Assembly: GCF_000012865.1 (NCBI RefSeq)
Contig: NC_007503.1
Span: 2,177,001-2,241,000 of the forward strand
Direction: 5' to 3'
Source of the DNA: Carboxydothermus hydrogenoformans Z-2901
GTDB lineage: Bacteria; Bacillota; Z-2901; Carboxydothermales; Carboxydothermaceae
Length of the DNA: 64,000 nucleotides
The notes under the pieces are model-generated. The model saw only the letters and a list, made by a program, of their open reading frames with translations, did not search any database and was not told the origin of the DNA. Positions 33,398 through 41,983 of this stretch are shown piece by piece (position 1 is the stretch's first letter; the number at the start of each line of letters is the position of its first letter). A program made the translations under genes and the position numbers.

Positions 33398-35218
33398 TTA
33401 TTTATATTTTATTCTTTTCCCAACTTCAATGCTTCTTCTATTTTTCCCCTTATCTTCATACATCCGGTCATCCGCAAGCTTTAACAAAATTTCCAGGCTT
33501 CCAGCCTCCACCGGGTAAGTAGCCCCGCCGACTGCTAAAGAAAATTCCCGCTGGTATTTTTTTATCTTTAAGGCTGAAAAGTTCTTTTTTAGTTCTGCAA
33601 TTTTCTTTTTTCCTTCCTCCAGCCCCATCTTACGGTAAATAATCCCAAATTCATCGCCGCCAAGTCTCGCGCCCACATCGCTCTGCCGGATATTTTCCCG
33701 GATTTTTTGTCCTATCAATTTTAAAGCAAGGTCGCCCGCCTGGTGGCCTAAATTATCATTAATTTCTTTTAAACCGTTCATATCTAAAAAAACCACCGTA
33801 AACGGTTCACCGTAACGGTCGGCATCGTATTTTGTTTTATTGAGTTCTTCAAAAAAGTAACGCCTATTGTGAAGTCCCGTTAAACTATCTTCATACGACA
33901 GTCTCTCCATTATCTCCTGCCTTTTAGCCTGAACAATTGCCAGAGTAGCAAATTTTTGGAAAAAATGGGCAGTATCAAAATCATCTTCATCAAACTTGAC
34001 AAAAGGACGGAAAATGTAAGCCAGAATAAATCCGTAAAGCTCTCCATCGGTTACCAGAGGAATATATAACACCTGTTTGCTGTGGGCAAAAATCTCTTTA
34101 ATTAAAGGAGTAAATTCTTTATGGTGTAGCATCTCTAAGACATTATTTAAGTTTTCAAAAACCTCAACACTTAACCCAAAAACTTTTTCTAAATCTTTAA
34201 AATAAATCATGCCTCTTTCGGGAAACATCTCCTGAAATTTACCGCTGCTGTACCCCGCCCGGTAAGTATGTTCTCCCTCTTTTAAGTAAATGGCAATCCT
34301 TTCGGCTTTTGGTATTAGCTGTTGCAACTTATCTCCGTGAATCTTTAAAATCGCCTCTAAGTCGATTTGATGTTTTAAAAGTTCTTCACTCATTTTGGCC
34401 ATTTCGCTTAAATTATAAAAATAAGTTATTATTCCCGAAAGATAAATTGCCCGGAAAAGAAAAATATATGCCAACACCTTGTATAAATGACCGATTAGAT
34501 TATAAGTATCATAAACACTCTTATAAAAAGTAAAAGCTGCCTCAGAAAAGAAAGTAAAAATAAGAAAATACCCCAGATTTGTTATTAACGAAAGTTTTAA
34601 TTCCTGTCTTTTGGCAAATACCAGTAAAAACCCCAAACCATATAAAGTCATTAAAAGGTGTTCCAAAGAAACTTTAAGGGAAGTAAGTCCCTGTCCCTCG
34701 ATAAAAAGCGGGGGAACATATTTTAAATAAACCGTAGAAAACAAAAACGCTATTACTATCAACACTATGTCGGTAAAAACAATAAACCAGGGACGGACCA
34801 CAGCTCGGGTCGATCCCCAGAGGTGTAAACTTGCAATAATAACCGCAAAAGCCACTATAAAACGTCCATAAAGCCAAAGAAAAGTTGCCTTTTGATAGGA
34901 ACTTTCCGTAATAAAAAGAGGCATCCCCTTATACGATAGAGCATGAAGTAAATCAACCCAGCCCACGGCAAAAAAAAGTGACCCCAATACGTAGAGAAAA
35001 CGCCCGCTTCTTCCCGTAAGCCCTTCCCGCATTAGCCAGACCATACTGAAAATCGCAAAAGAAACAAACACCGTAATAAGCTCTAAAAAAGTGTGTATCC
35101 CGAGATATTGTTCATGACTGTAAATCCGGTACATAGTCGGTGTAAAATATCGGGCAAAAGCCAGGAACAAAAAAGCCCCAGCAAAAACCAAGAATAGTTT
35201 TTTCTTGTAACCTTCCAA
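33398..35218 (-). CDS. Membrane diguanylate cyclase with MASE3 sensor domain
   Basis: 606 residues from a TTG with GGGAGGG. About seven or eight helices (residues 8-265) form a MASE3-like sensor, recognised from FLELITVFVSFAIFSMVWLM and VGWVDLLHALSYKGMPLF. A GAF-like segment is probable at about 290-430. The GGDEF domain follows, with LTGLHNRRYFFEELN, LDMNGLKEINDNLGHQAGD and RLGGDEFGIIY, an intact active site. RQSD five residues before GGDEF is an RxxD I-site, so product inhibition by c-di-GMP is expected. It is 24 bases after the TPM gene, so likely one transcript with it. Confidence 0.9.
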   Translation of the reverse strand: MEGYKKKLFLVFAGAFLFLAFARYFTPTMYRIYSHEQYLGIHTFLELITVFVSFAIFSMVWLMREGLTGRSGRFLYVLGSLFFAVGWVDLLHALSYKGMPLFITESSYQKATFLWLYGRFIVAFAVIIASLHLWGSTRAVVRPWFIVFTDIVLIVIAFLFSTVYLKYVPPLFIEGQGLTSLKVSLEHLLMTLYGLGFLLVFAKRQELKLSLITNLGYFLIFTFFSEAAFTFYKSVYDTYNLIGHLYKVLAYIFLFRAIYLSGIITYFYNLSEMAKMSEELLKHQIDLEAILKIHGDKLQQLIPKAERIAIYLKEGEHTYRAGYSSGKFQEMFPERGMIYFKDLEKVFGLSVEVFENLNNVLEMLHHKEFTPLIKEIFAHSKQVLYIPLVTDGELYGFILAYIFRPFVKFDEDDFDTAHFFQKFATLAIVQAKRQEIMERLSYEDSLTGLHNRRYFFEELNKTKYDADRYGEPFTVVFLDMNGLKEINDNLGHQAGDLALKLIGQKIRENIRQSDVGARLGGDEFGIIYRKMGLEEGKKKIAELKKNFSALKIKKYQREFSLAVGGATYPVEAGSLEILLKLADDRMYEDKGKNRRSIEVGKRIKYK

Positions 35219-35242
35219 CCGTTGTTCCCTCCCGCAGGCAAA

Positions 35243-36025
35243 CTACCAGCCACCACTGGCCCCACCGCCTCCGCCGGAGCCACCGCCAAAATTATCATCA
35301 AAATCATCATCACCACCGCCAAAAGGCCCCGTTGGAGGAATAAAAATCGGTGGGTCAAAATCCGGTCCCCGGTAGGAATCATAATAACCGTACTTCCGCG
35401 GTCGCAGCAAAGCAGTGATGAAAAAAAATAAGATTATCAGTATTACAAAAACCGCACCGATTACTTCCACGGAAACACCTGATTTTACCCGGTATAAAGC
35501 GGGATTTTCTTTACTTAATTGGTCAGGGTTCACTCCGTACTCTCTGGCCACTTCCGCAGCTATTCGCCGAAAACCCAAAAGAATCCCCCGGTCATAATCG
35601 CCGTTACTGAAATAAGGAATCATCTCTTCCCGCAATATTCTTCCTGCTTTGCCGTCAGGAATAGCCCCTTCTAAACCGTAACCCACCTCAATTCGGGCTT
35701 TACGGTCCTTAATAGCTACTAAAACTACCACGCCGTTATTTTTCTCACTGCTTCCTACACCCCACTGGCGTAAAACTTCTAAGGCGTACTCCTCAATCCT
35801 CATCCCTTCCAAACTATTGACCGTTACCACCGCTATTTGTGCTCCAGTTTTAGCATAAAGCACCCGGTTAACCCGCAGGATTTCTTCCCGGGTCGCCGGG
35901 GATAGTACCCCGGCGTAGTCGGCAACATATATATCCTGCTGCGGTTTGGGAACGATAGCTAAAGCCGAAGAACTTATAAGAAAAAGGAGTATTACTACTC
36001 CTATTAGGTATTTATAAATTTTCAC
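35243..36025 (-). CDS. TPM domain protein (YgcG family)
   Basis: 260 residues. The N-terminal signal or anchor helix (YLIGVVILLFLISSSALA) is followed by a TPM domain (about 30-165: VADYAGVLSPATREEIL, GAQIAVVTVNSLEG, VGYGLEGAIPDGKAGRIL), one membrane helix and a glycine-rich tail (GGGSGGGGGASGGW). TPM proteins act at the membrane; some have phosphatase activity and some help in photosystem repair. The LemA gene is directly upstream with a 10-base gap; LemA-TPM pairs are common and likely function together at the envelope. Confidence 0.9.
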   Translation of the reverse strand: MKIYKYLIGVVILLFLISSSALAIVPKPQQDIYVADYAGVLSPATREEILRVNRVLYAKTGAQIAVVTVNSLEGMRIEEYALEVLRQWGVGSSEKNNGVVVLVAIKDRKARIEVGYGLEGAIPDGKAGRILREEMIPYFSNGDYDRGILLGFRRIAAEVAREYGVNPDQLSKENPALYRVKSGVSVEVIGAVFVILIILFFFITALLRPRKYGYYDSYRGPDFDPPIFIPPTGPFGGGDDDFDDNFGGGSGGGGGASGGW

Positions 36026-36035
36026 TTTTTGTCAC

Positions 36036-36605
36036 CTACTGGCCGAAATTCACCTTGGGAAAAGTTCTGGCATTTTCCGGTGCCTTAAAATAATCTTTTT
36101 CCGTAAAACCAAACATTCTGGCTACAATATTTGTAGGAAAAGTTTTTATCCGGGTATTGTATTTTCTAACTGCCTCATTGTAATCCCGGCGGGCTACCGT
36201 AATCCGGTTAGCCGTACCGGTAAGTTCATCCATCAGCTGAGCAAACCGGGCATCGGCTTTAAGGTTTGGATAATTTTCCGTCAGCATTAAAAGCCGGCCA
36301 ACTAAATTGCTGAGCTCTCCTGCCGCTTCATCCCGCTGGGAAACGGTACCAGCAGAAAGCATTAAACTTCTGGCTTTAGCTATATCAGAGAAAATCACTT
36401 TTTCGTGGGCTGCGTACCCTTTGACGGTTGCTTCAAGGTTGGGTAAAAGCTCCGCCGCCCGGGCTAATTGGTTATCGATTTCACTTAAATTAGCATCAAC
36501 TTTTTCGCTTAAAGCTACCAACGAATTATAAGTAGAAAAACCATATACCAAAAATAATATTATAATCCCAACAACTATCCAAATTAAGGTCTTCTGGTTC
36601 ATCAC
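36036..36605 (-). CDS. lemA: LemA family protein
   Basis: 189 residues. One N-terminal membrane helix (IWIVVGIIILFLVYGFSTYN) precedes a four-helix bundle: VDANLSEIDNQLARAAELLP, ENYPNLKADARFAQLMDELT and ARRDYNEAVRKYNTRIKTFP are the hallmark segments. LemA proteins are small inner-membrane proteins of unclear function. The partner TPM gene follows it. Confidence 0.92.
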   Translation of the reverse strand: MMNQKTLIWIVVGIIILFLVYGFSTYNSLVALSEKVDANLSEIDNQLARAAELLPNLEATVKGYAAHEKVIFSDIAKARSLMLSAGTVSQRDEAAGELSNLVGRLLMLTENYPNLKADARFAQLMDELTGTANRITVARRDYNEAVRKYNTRIKTFPTNIVARMFGFTEKDYFKAPENARTFPKVNFGQ

Positions 36606-36810
36606 TCTACCTCCACATTTTCGTTTTCTCCCGGACTTATTTTACATTACCACCCAAAAACTTTCAAACTTTTGGTGGATAATGTAATAAAATTTTAACA
36701 ATTAACCGCAAAGAAGTTAGGAGCATCCTCTACCGGTATCTTAATTTTATGCAACCAAACCAGTTAAAGATTCTTTTTTTCCAAAAGAAAAAAGTGGTAA
36801 AATATTAACA

Positions 36811-36845
36811 GTGGTCGGTGGTTAGTGGTAGGTCGTCGACCACCG
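36811..36845. repeat. Degenerate GTGGTCGGTGGT repeat
   Basis: GTGGTCGGTGGTTAGTGGTA and the following bases are a run of GTGG(T/G) units related, in reverse complement, to 16617-16644 and loosely to 38160-38195. Confidence 0.5.
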
Positions 36846-36850
36846 TTTGT

Positions 36851-36872
36851 GTAGAGTCGACTCCTGTCGACC
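36851..36872. repeat. SalI-palindrome mini-repeat, third copy
   Basis: GTAGAGTCGACTCCTGTCGA and the next two bases match the pair at 21992-22045 with one change (GGG to GAG). Confidence 0.75.
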
Positions 36873-36916
36873 GAACTTTTTAAAATTTCAAAGCATTTAA
36901 AACAGAAAGGTGAAGG

Positions 36917-37726
36917 GTGAAAAATATGGAACACTTATTAAACGTAATTATCGGCATATTTGTGGGAATGATCGGTACTTTAATCGGAGCCGGAGGAGGC
37001 TTTATCTTAATCCCCTACCTTATCCTGGTGGCAAAATTTTCACCCCAGACCGCAGCCGGTACCTCGCTGTTTATGGTATTTTTTAATGCCTTATCCGGAA
37101 GTATCGCCTACATCCGGCAAAAACGAGTGGATTTTCGCACCGCCTTTTACTTTGCCCTGGCTACCATTCCCGGGGCAATTTTTGGTGCCTATTTAAACAG
37201 CTTTCTTCATTCGCGCCTCTTTAATGTCCTGTTTGCCTTACTGTTATTTTTTCTGGCAGTTCGAACATTTTTTCATAAAACCTCCAATGCTAAAAAAGAA
37301 AACAAAGAAACAAAAATTCCCGGGCACGAAACCCGGGAAATTATTGATGCCGAAGGAAATAAATATGAATATTCCTTTAACCTCTGGCTTGGTATCGGAA
37401 TCAGTTTAATTGTTGGCATTTTATCCTCCCTTTTGGGTATAGGAGGCGGGATAATCCATGTCCCACTTATGGGCTTTTTGGGCTTTCCGATGCATATCGC
37501 TACCGCTACCAGCCATTTTATCCTGGTAATTACCTCATTAATCGGGGTGATATCCCATATTAGCTACGGACATGTGGTCTTTGCCAAAGGTATAGCCTAT
37601 GCCCTGGGAGCTATCATTGGTGCCCAAATAGGAGCTAAAATTTCCGCTAAAATTTCCGGCAATGCCATCAAAAAAGGGCTATCTATAGCTTTAGCCCTGG
37701 TAGCCATAAGGCTTCTTACTCTTTAA
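36917..37726 (+). CDS. TauE/SafE family membrane exporter
   Basis: 269 residues from the GTG at 36917; the ATG at 36926 is an almost equal alternative. About eight helices in two halves show the pseudo-repeat IGTLIGAGGGFILIPYLIL and LSSLLGIGGGIIHVPLMGFL, the family signature. A polar loop of about 45 residues separates them. Members export sulfite, sulfoacetate or similar anions. The substrate here is unknown; no sulfur genes adjoin. The stop overlaps the convergent DGC gene by four bases. Confidence 0.88.
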   Translation: MKNMEHLLNVIIGIFVGMIGTLIGAGGGFILIPYLILVAKFSPQTAAGTSLFMVFFNALSGSIAYIRQKRVDFRTAFYFALATIPGAIFGAYLNSFLHSRLFNVLFALLLFFLAVRTFFHKTSNAKKENKETKIPGHETREIIDAEGNKYEYSFNLWLGIGISLIVGILSSLLGIGGGIIHVPLMGFLGFPMHIATATSHFILVITSLIGVISHISYGHVVFAKGIAYALGAIIGAQIGAKISAKISGNAIKKGLSIALALVAIRLLTL

Positions 37727-38145
37727 ACAGCTTTTTCCCTGACTTTTATATTTTCTTCTATTATCTTCTCTGCCTTATCTGCCAGGGCATCTATCGCTTT
37801 TCGGCTTCGCTCTCCCGGCCGGCTTCTTTTCTCACCGGCAAGCGAGAGCTTTTCTTCTCTAAGCACATCCGGTAAGTATACTTCAAAATCAACCTTGCCG
37901 CCTTTATCCACCACTGCCTTCGTGGCACACCGGTCTTTACAGCCATTTAGCACCAACACCGGATAATCATTGATAAACTCAATATCTTCCTGAACGCCGG
38001 TAGCCAGCGCTGGAAGACAAACCAAAACGGTATTATCCGGATATAACTCTTCCACCAATTTATACGCTGCTTCCCTCGTTATCACCCCAAAAATCTGGCC
38101 AATTCCCGCACAGGGGGTAACGGCGATTTTTTCGTAGTTTTTCAT
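37723..38145 (-). CDS. DGC-domain-like putative metal-binding protein
   Basis: 140 residues. Features of the DGC (PF08859-like) group: VTPCAGIGQIFGVITREAAY, VCLPALATGVQEDIEFI and LNGCKDRCATKAV. Cys11, a Cys in VCLPAL, and the CKDRC pair could bind zinc or another metal. Cytoplasmic, function unknown. The C-terminal 45 residues are charged and helical (DALADKAEKIIEENIKV). It converges on and slightly overlaps the TauE/SafE gene. Confidence 0.75.
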   Translation of the reverse strand: MKNYEKIAVTPCAGIGQIFGVITREAAYKLVEELYPDNTVLVCLPALATGVQEDIEFINDYPVLVLNGCKDRCATKAVVDKGGKVDFEVYLPDVLREEKLSLAGEKRSRPGERSRKAIDALADKAEKIIEENIKVREKAV

Positions 38146-38289
38146 GTTTATACCTCCTCAAATAGTGTTCGGTGGTATGTGATCTGTGGTAGGGAAAAAT
38201 TAATTCGTAGGAAAATATTTTTTACTTAATATTAGTATTTTCGTAATTCTTTTATAATATTATTATCAATAATTTTCCCTGTCAAGGTA

Positions 38290-38724
38290 TCATTCTTTTA
38301 AAACCAACCATGCCCCCACAATAATAAAAACCGCTCCCAAAATCGTCTGCCAGGAAAAAGGAGTTTTTGCCAGATTGAATATCCCCAGGCGGTCAATTAT
38401 CCCGGCGGTTAAAAGCTGCGCTGCTACAATAGCTGTCGTTGCTGCTGCCACCCCTCCTTTAGGCATCGCAAAAGCTACAGCATAAACAATTACCACCCCT
38501 ATTAAACCACCCAGGTAATAATACCAGGGTCCTTGAAAAAAGCTACCTTTCTCTTTACTAAATAAAACAAAAAGGGCCGCTCCGATTGCCCCAACAATAT
38601 GTACAATAAAGGTAGTCTTGGCAAGGCCTATGGATTTACTTAAAGCACTGTTCATGGAACCTTGAATAGCCATTGCCATCCCCGCCAGAGCAGCTATCAT
38701 GTAGGCTAAAAGTTTCCCATCCAT
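38290..38724 (-). CDS. YdcZ/DUF606-type small membrane transporter
   Basis: 144 residues from the ATG at 38724, which has ACGGAGGT upstream. Four or five helices: LAYMIAALAGMAMAIQGSMN, FIVHIVGAIGAALFVLF, YYYLGGLIGVVIVYAVAFAM and TILGAVFIIVGAWLVL, with MPKGGVAAATTAIVAAQLLT between. The motif set belongs to the DUF606 branch of the DMT superfamily. Substrate unknown. Confidence 0.85.
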   Translation of the reverse strand: MDGKLLAYMIAALAGMAMAIQGSMNSALSKSIGLAKTTFIVHIVGAIGAALFVLFSKEKGSFFQGPWYYYLGGLIGVVIVYAVAFAMPKGGVAAATTAIVAAQLLTAGIIDRLGIFNLAKTPFSWQTILGAVFIIVGAWLVLKE

Positions 38725-38770
38725 AAGTTTAGACCTCCGTAAATTGCGGTAAGTGGTTGGTGCTCCTAAC

Positions 38771-38797
38771 ATAAAACCGTGGCTTTTGCCACGGTTT
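38771..38797 (-). terminator. Terminator after the CotF-like gene
   Basis: Minus strand: AAACCGTGGC pairs with GCCACGGTTT around a 4-base loop (38774-38797), followed by TTAT. The T run is short. Confidence 0.65.
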
Positions 38798-39038
38798 ACA
38801 TGGTGGGACGGACCCGGATTTCGTTTCCGGTTTGCTGCACCAGCGGAACCTGATACCAGCCCTTTTGGGACATTGTAGTAAAAAGCTTCCGGGCATTATT
38901 TAACTTATCGTTATGGGCCTGCATTAAAGTATTCCGCACCTGATCGGAATAAGCCTCCATTACCGCCGTGTGATACATGGTAGATAAAAATTTTTCAAAG
39001 GAAAGAATATCCGTAATCATGTCCTGGTCTTTAAGCAT
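38796..39038 (-). CDS. Spore-coat CotF-like small protein
   Basis: 80 residues from the ATG at 39038, which has AAGGAGGTGG upstream. The helical segment MITDILSFEKFLSTMYHTAV followed by NDKLNNARKLFTTMSQKGWY resembles the coat F (CotF) family found in sporulating Firmicutes. It forms a pair with the 67-residue gene just upstream (13-base gap). Confidence 0.65.
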   Translation of the reverse strand: MLKDQDMITDILSFEKFLSTMYHTAVMEAYSDQVRNTLMQAHNDKLNNARKLFTTMSQKGWYQVPLVQQTGNEIRVRPTM

Positions 39039-39051
39039 CTTTACCACCTCC

Positions 39052-39255
39052 TTAGTGCATGGTTATACCTGCCTGGGAAAGCAAACTGTTAATGCTTGAA
39101 GCATGCTGCGAACAGTTGCTGGAAATCTGGCTAAAAAGGGATTTTAAAGACGGGTCACTGGCGTTCTGGGCATAAAAGGAAGCCCGGGCTGCCTGAAGCC
39201 CCTCAAGCTTGGCAAGCTCCTGCAAGTAAATTAGCTCTTTTTGGGAAAGCTGCAT
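39052..39255 (-). CDS. Small helical protein, coat-like partner
   Basis: 67 residues with a strong GAGGAGGTGA site. The sequence LSQKELIYLQELAKLEGLQA and the following helix, with one Cys, looks like a short ferritin-like or CotF-type helical hairpin. Together with the next gene it makes a two-gene unit often seen in clostridia. Function unknown. Confidence 0.6.
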   Translation of the reverse strand: MQLSQKELIYLQELAKLEGLQAARASFYAQNASDPSLKSLFSQISSNCSQHASSINSLLSQAGITMH

Positions 39256-39326
39256 AAAAAATCACCTCCTCGGTTTTTACTTTTCCCGAGAAGGTTTTGA
39301 TTTATTAATGGTTTATTTTTCCATTT

Positions 39327-39608
39327 TTACCCAAATTTATAACTCACCCCGAAGCCACCCCGGGGATAGCGCCATTCGATATTGTTAAAAAGGCAGCCGT
39401 ATTTGCAGGTACCGCACTCCACACAGCCTTCATAGGCAATCATAATCCGCTCACTTTCCTTATCCCAGGAGTAAACCCCGGCAGGGCAAATGTAAGTGCA
39501 GTACTTGGCATCACATTTTTCTTTACAAATTTTGGGGTCTTTTATTTTAAGATGGGATTCATTGTCCGGCACAAACCGGTTTAAATAAAGCTTATCCATT
39601 AAATTCAT
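39327..39608 (-). CDS. fixX: Ferredoxin-like protein FixX
   Basis: 93 residues. Cys motifs CKEKCDAKYCTYICPAG and CVECGTCKYGC hold one or two [4Fe-4S] clusters; the first motif has family-specific spacing. The Trp/Arg-rich end EWRYPRGGFGVSYKFG is typical of FixX. The start overlaps the fixC stop as ATGA. FixX passes electrons from EtfAB (FixBA) through FixC to quinone in the electron-bifurcating complex. Confidence 0.93.
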   Translation of the reverse strand: MNLMDKLYLNRFVPDNESHLKIKDPKICKEKCDAKYCTYICPAGVYSWDKESERIMIAYEGCVECGTCKYGCLFNNIEWRYPRGGFGVSYKFG

Positions 39609-40900
39609 CGAATCAACCCCTTCCAGAAACCATAAGCATCTTTCACCATCTGCCAGAAAGACCTCTTAGATAGCGCTTTTTCCTTAATTGCCTTAAACTT
39701 GTCCCGCTTCGGTACTCCATCTACCATAAACAGTTCAAAAAAGGCCTCATCCATCATATCGGGATAAGTGGTCATCAGGTCGTGGTTTTGTTCTAAGAAA
39801 TCTTTGGCATTTTTATATTTTTCCAAGTCTTTCATAACAAAGCTTTCTCTTAAATAATCTTCATATACCTTTAAAGTATTAGCGGAGAAATCCCCCTGGC
39901 TTGCCGCCCTGATTATCGCCTTTGCCGCCAATGCTCCGGAAGTTATGGCCAAATTGGAACCTTCCCGGTGGATGGAGTTTACCAGCATTCCGGCATCGCC
40001 TACAATCACAATACCATCACCGTAAAGTTTGGGTATCCCTTTATAGCCCCCTTCCGGAATTAAGTGGGCAAGGTACTCCTTTACCTCGCCGTCACGCAAC
40101 AAAGGCTTAATTGCCGGATGGTTTTTAAACGCTTCAATTAAATCATTGGGGCTAATCCGTCTTTTAATAAGGTCGGACATTAAAGCGCCAACCCCAATGG
40201 AAAGGGAATTCTGGTTGGTGTAGATAAAGGCTGTTCCCACCATACCGGCCGTTGCTTTGCCGAAAAGCTCAATCGCCACTCCTTCCCCGGGCTCGATGTT
40301 AAACCGGTCCTCGATTACCGAAGCTGGGAGCCCAATTACTTCTTTTACCGCCACCGCCAGGTTCTGCGGTGGAATAGGCTTTTGAAAACCATACTTTTGC
40401 GCTAAAAGGGAGTGGGCCCCTTCCGCCAGCACCACCACATCCGCCAGAACTTCTCCTTCTTTCCGCCCGGCAATAACTCCTTTTACTTTTCCGTCTTTGA
40501 CAATTAAGTCTTCCACCACCGTTTCGGTAATTAAAAGTGCTCCTTTTTCCTGAACTTTTTTGGCTAAAAACCGGTCGAATTTCGCCCGAAAGACCGAATA
40601 TCCGCTAATGTCTTCTTTATACCGGGGATTTCGATAGGAAAATCCAATTTTTGCAGTATCGGTTAAAAAATAATAACGCTGTTCAATTATCGGTCGCTCC
40701 ACCGGGGCTTCTTTAAAAATCTCCGGGAAAACAGCTTCGGTGGGCTTTTTATAAATAATGCCCCCCATAACGTTTTTGGCGCCGGGAAATTCGCCCCGTT
40801 CAATTACAATAACTTTCAGTCCCGCTTCCGCCAGTTTATAGGCTGCCGCCAGTCCCGAAGGTCCTGCTCCAACCACCACTACGTCAAACTTTTCGGGCAT
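39605..40900 (-). CDS. fixC: FAD-dependent oxidoreductase FixC
   Basis: 431 residues. The N-terminal Rossmann site is VVVGAGPSGLAAAYKLAEAG, then ERGEFPGAKNVMGGIIY. GDGIVIVGDAGMLVNSIHRE is the second FAD site. It is homologous to ETF:quinone oxidoreductase without a membrane domain; with FixX it delivers electrons from EtfAB to menaquinone. The fixABCX order here (A, B, C, X along the minus strand) is the complete bifurcating set. Confidence 0.94.
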   Translation of the reverse strand: MPEKFDVVVVGAGPSGLAAAYKLAEAGLKVIVIERGEFPGAKNVMGGIIYKKPTEAVFPEIFKEAPVERPIIEQRYYFLTDTAKIGFSYRNPRYKEDISGYSVFRAKFDRFLAKKVQEKGALLITETVVEDLIVKDGKVKGVIAGRKEGEVLADVVVLAEGAHSLLAQKYGFQKPIPPQNLAVAVKEVIGLPASVIEDRFNIEPGEGVAIELFGKATAGMVGTAFIYTNQNSLSIGVGALMSDLIKRRISPNDLIEAFKNHPAIKPLLRDGEVKEYLAHLIPEGGYKGIPKLYGDGIVIVGDAGMLVNSIHREGSNLAITSGALAAKAIIRAASQGDFSANTLKVYEDYLRESFVMKDLEKYKNAKDFLEQNHDLMTTYPDMMDEAFFELFMVDGVPKRDKFKAIKEKALSKRSFWQMVKDAYGFWKGLIR

Positions 40901-41911
40901 TTACCGCACCCCCCTTTGTCCTGCCAGCACCCGGCGTGCTTCTTCGGTAATTGCCGGAAGTACCTCCAGTATATCGCCTACAATACCATAAGTAGCAATA
41001 TTAAAAATCGGAGCATTGGGATCATTGTTTATGGCTACAATCACCTCGGACATTTGCATACCAACCAAATGCTGCACTGCCCCAGAAATACCGCAGGCAA
41101 TGTACAGCTTAGGCCGTACCGTCTGCCCGGTCTGGCCTATCTGGTGAGCATAAGGAACCCAGCCCGCTTCTACTGCCGGGCGGCTGGCTCCTACTACTCC
41201 CCCGAGAACTTCAGCTAATTCCTCCACCAGCCGAAAGTTCTTTTTACTTCCAAGTCCCCGGCCTCCGGCAACGATGATTTCCGCTTTATCAAGATAAACT
41301 CCCGGTCCCTTTTCCTCCTCGTACTTAATTATCCGGGTCGGAACTTCCTCCTCTAAAATCCCAAGCTCCTCTTCCACTACCACACCAATTCTGGGCTTAG
41401 GTTCGGGCAGGGGAAATACCCGGGGACGTACGGTAGCCATCTGCGGCCGGGCGGTTTTGCAGAGAATGGTCGCCATGATATTACCGCCAAAAGCCGGGCG
41501 GGTTTGGTGTAAAAGCCGGGTTGTTTTATCGATCGAAAGCTCGGTACAATCCGCCGTCAGCCCTGTATTAAGCCAGGTCGCCACCACTCCGGCTAAATCC
41601 CGGCCCAAGGTAGTCGCCCCGATCAAGATAATCTCGGGCGTATATTTTTGCGCAAGCTTGACAATGCCTTTAGCGTAAGGATACGTCCGATAATCCTTCA
41701 GAACAGGGTCGTCAATAAGGTAAACCTTATCGGCACCGTAGCGGAAAAGCTGCTCGGCAAAATCCCTGACACCATCACCTAAAAGCACCGCTGCCAGTTC
41801 GGTTTCTAAATCATCGGCCAGTTCCCGTCCTTTGCCTAAAAGCTCAAAAGTAACCGGAGCAATTTCTCCGCCTAAATGCTCCACAAAAACCCAGACGCCT
41901 TGCGCGTGCAT
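40901..41911 (-). CDS. fixB: Electron-transfer flavoprotein alpha subunit (FixB)
   Basis: 336 residues from the ATG at 41911, preceded by AAAAGGTGGTGG; a longer frame upstream has no site. The C-terminal FAD-binding domain has VEAGWVPYAHQIGQTGQTVR and YIACGISGAVQHLVGMQMSE, the ETF-alpha signature. With FixA it forms an ETF that splits NADH electrons between ferredoxin or flavodoxin and quinone. The next gene follows within one base. Confidence 0.94.
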   Translation of the reverse strand: MHAQGVWVFVEHLGGEIAPVTFELLGKGRELADDLETELAAVLLGDGVRDFAEQLFRYGADKVYLIDDPVLKDYRTYPYAKGIVKLAQKYTPEIILIGATTLGRDLAGVVATWLNTGLTADCTELSIDKTTRLLHQTRPAFGGNIMATILCKTARPQMATVRPRVFPLPEPKPRIGVVVEEELGILEEEVPTRIIKYEEEKGPGVYLDKAEIIVAGGRGLGSKKNFRLVEELAEVLGGVVGASRPAVEAGWVPYAHQIGQTGQTVRPKLYIACGISGAVQHLVGMQMSEVIVAINNDPNAPIFNIATYGIVGDILEVLPAITEEARRVLAGQRGVR

Positions 41912-41983
41912 CCAACCACCACCTTTTAATAATTGTTTGGGCAACTCCCATTGCCATCTTTAAGCCGGCAGGAACCGGCCCTT

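Larger units (their letters stand above)
36606..36916. other. Intergenic region with dispersed repeats
   Basis: The 311-base gap between divergent lemA and the TauE/SafE gene has AT-rich promoter sequence for both. It also holds a GTGGT-type repeat (36811-36845) and one SalI-palindrome mini-repeat (36851-36872). No coding or RNA gene was recognised. Confidence 0.7.
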
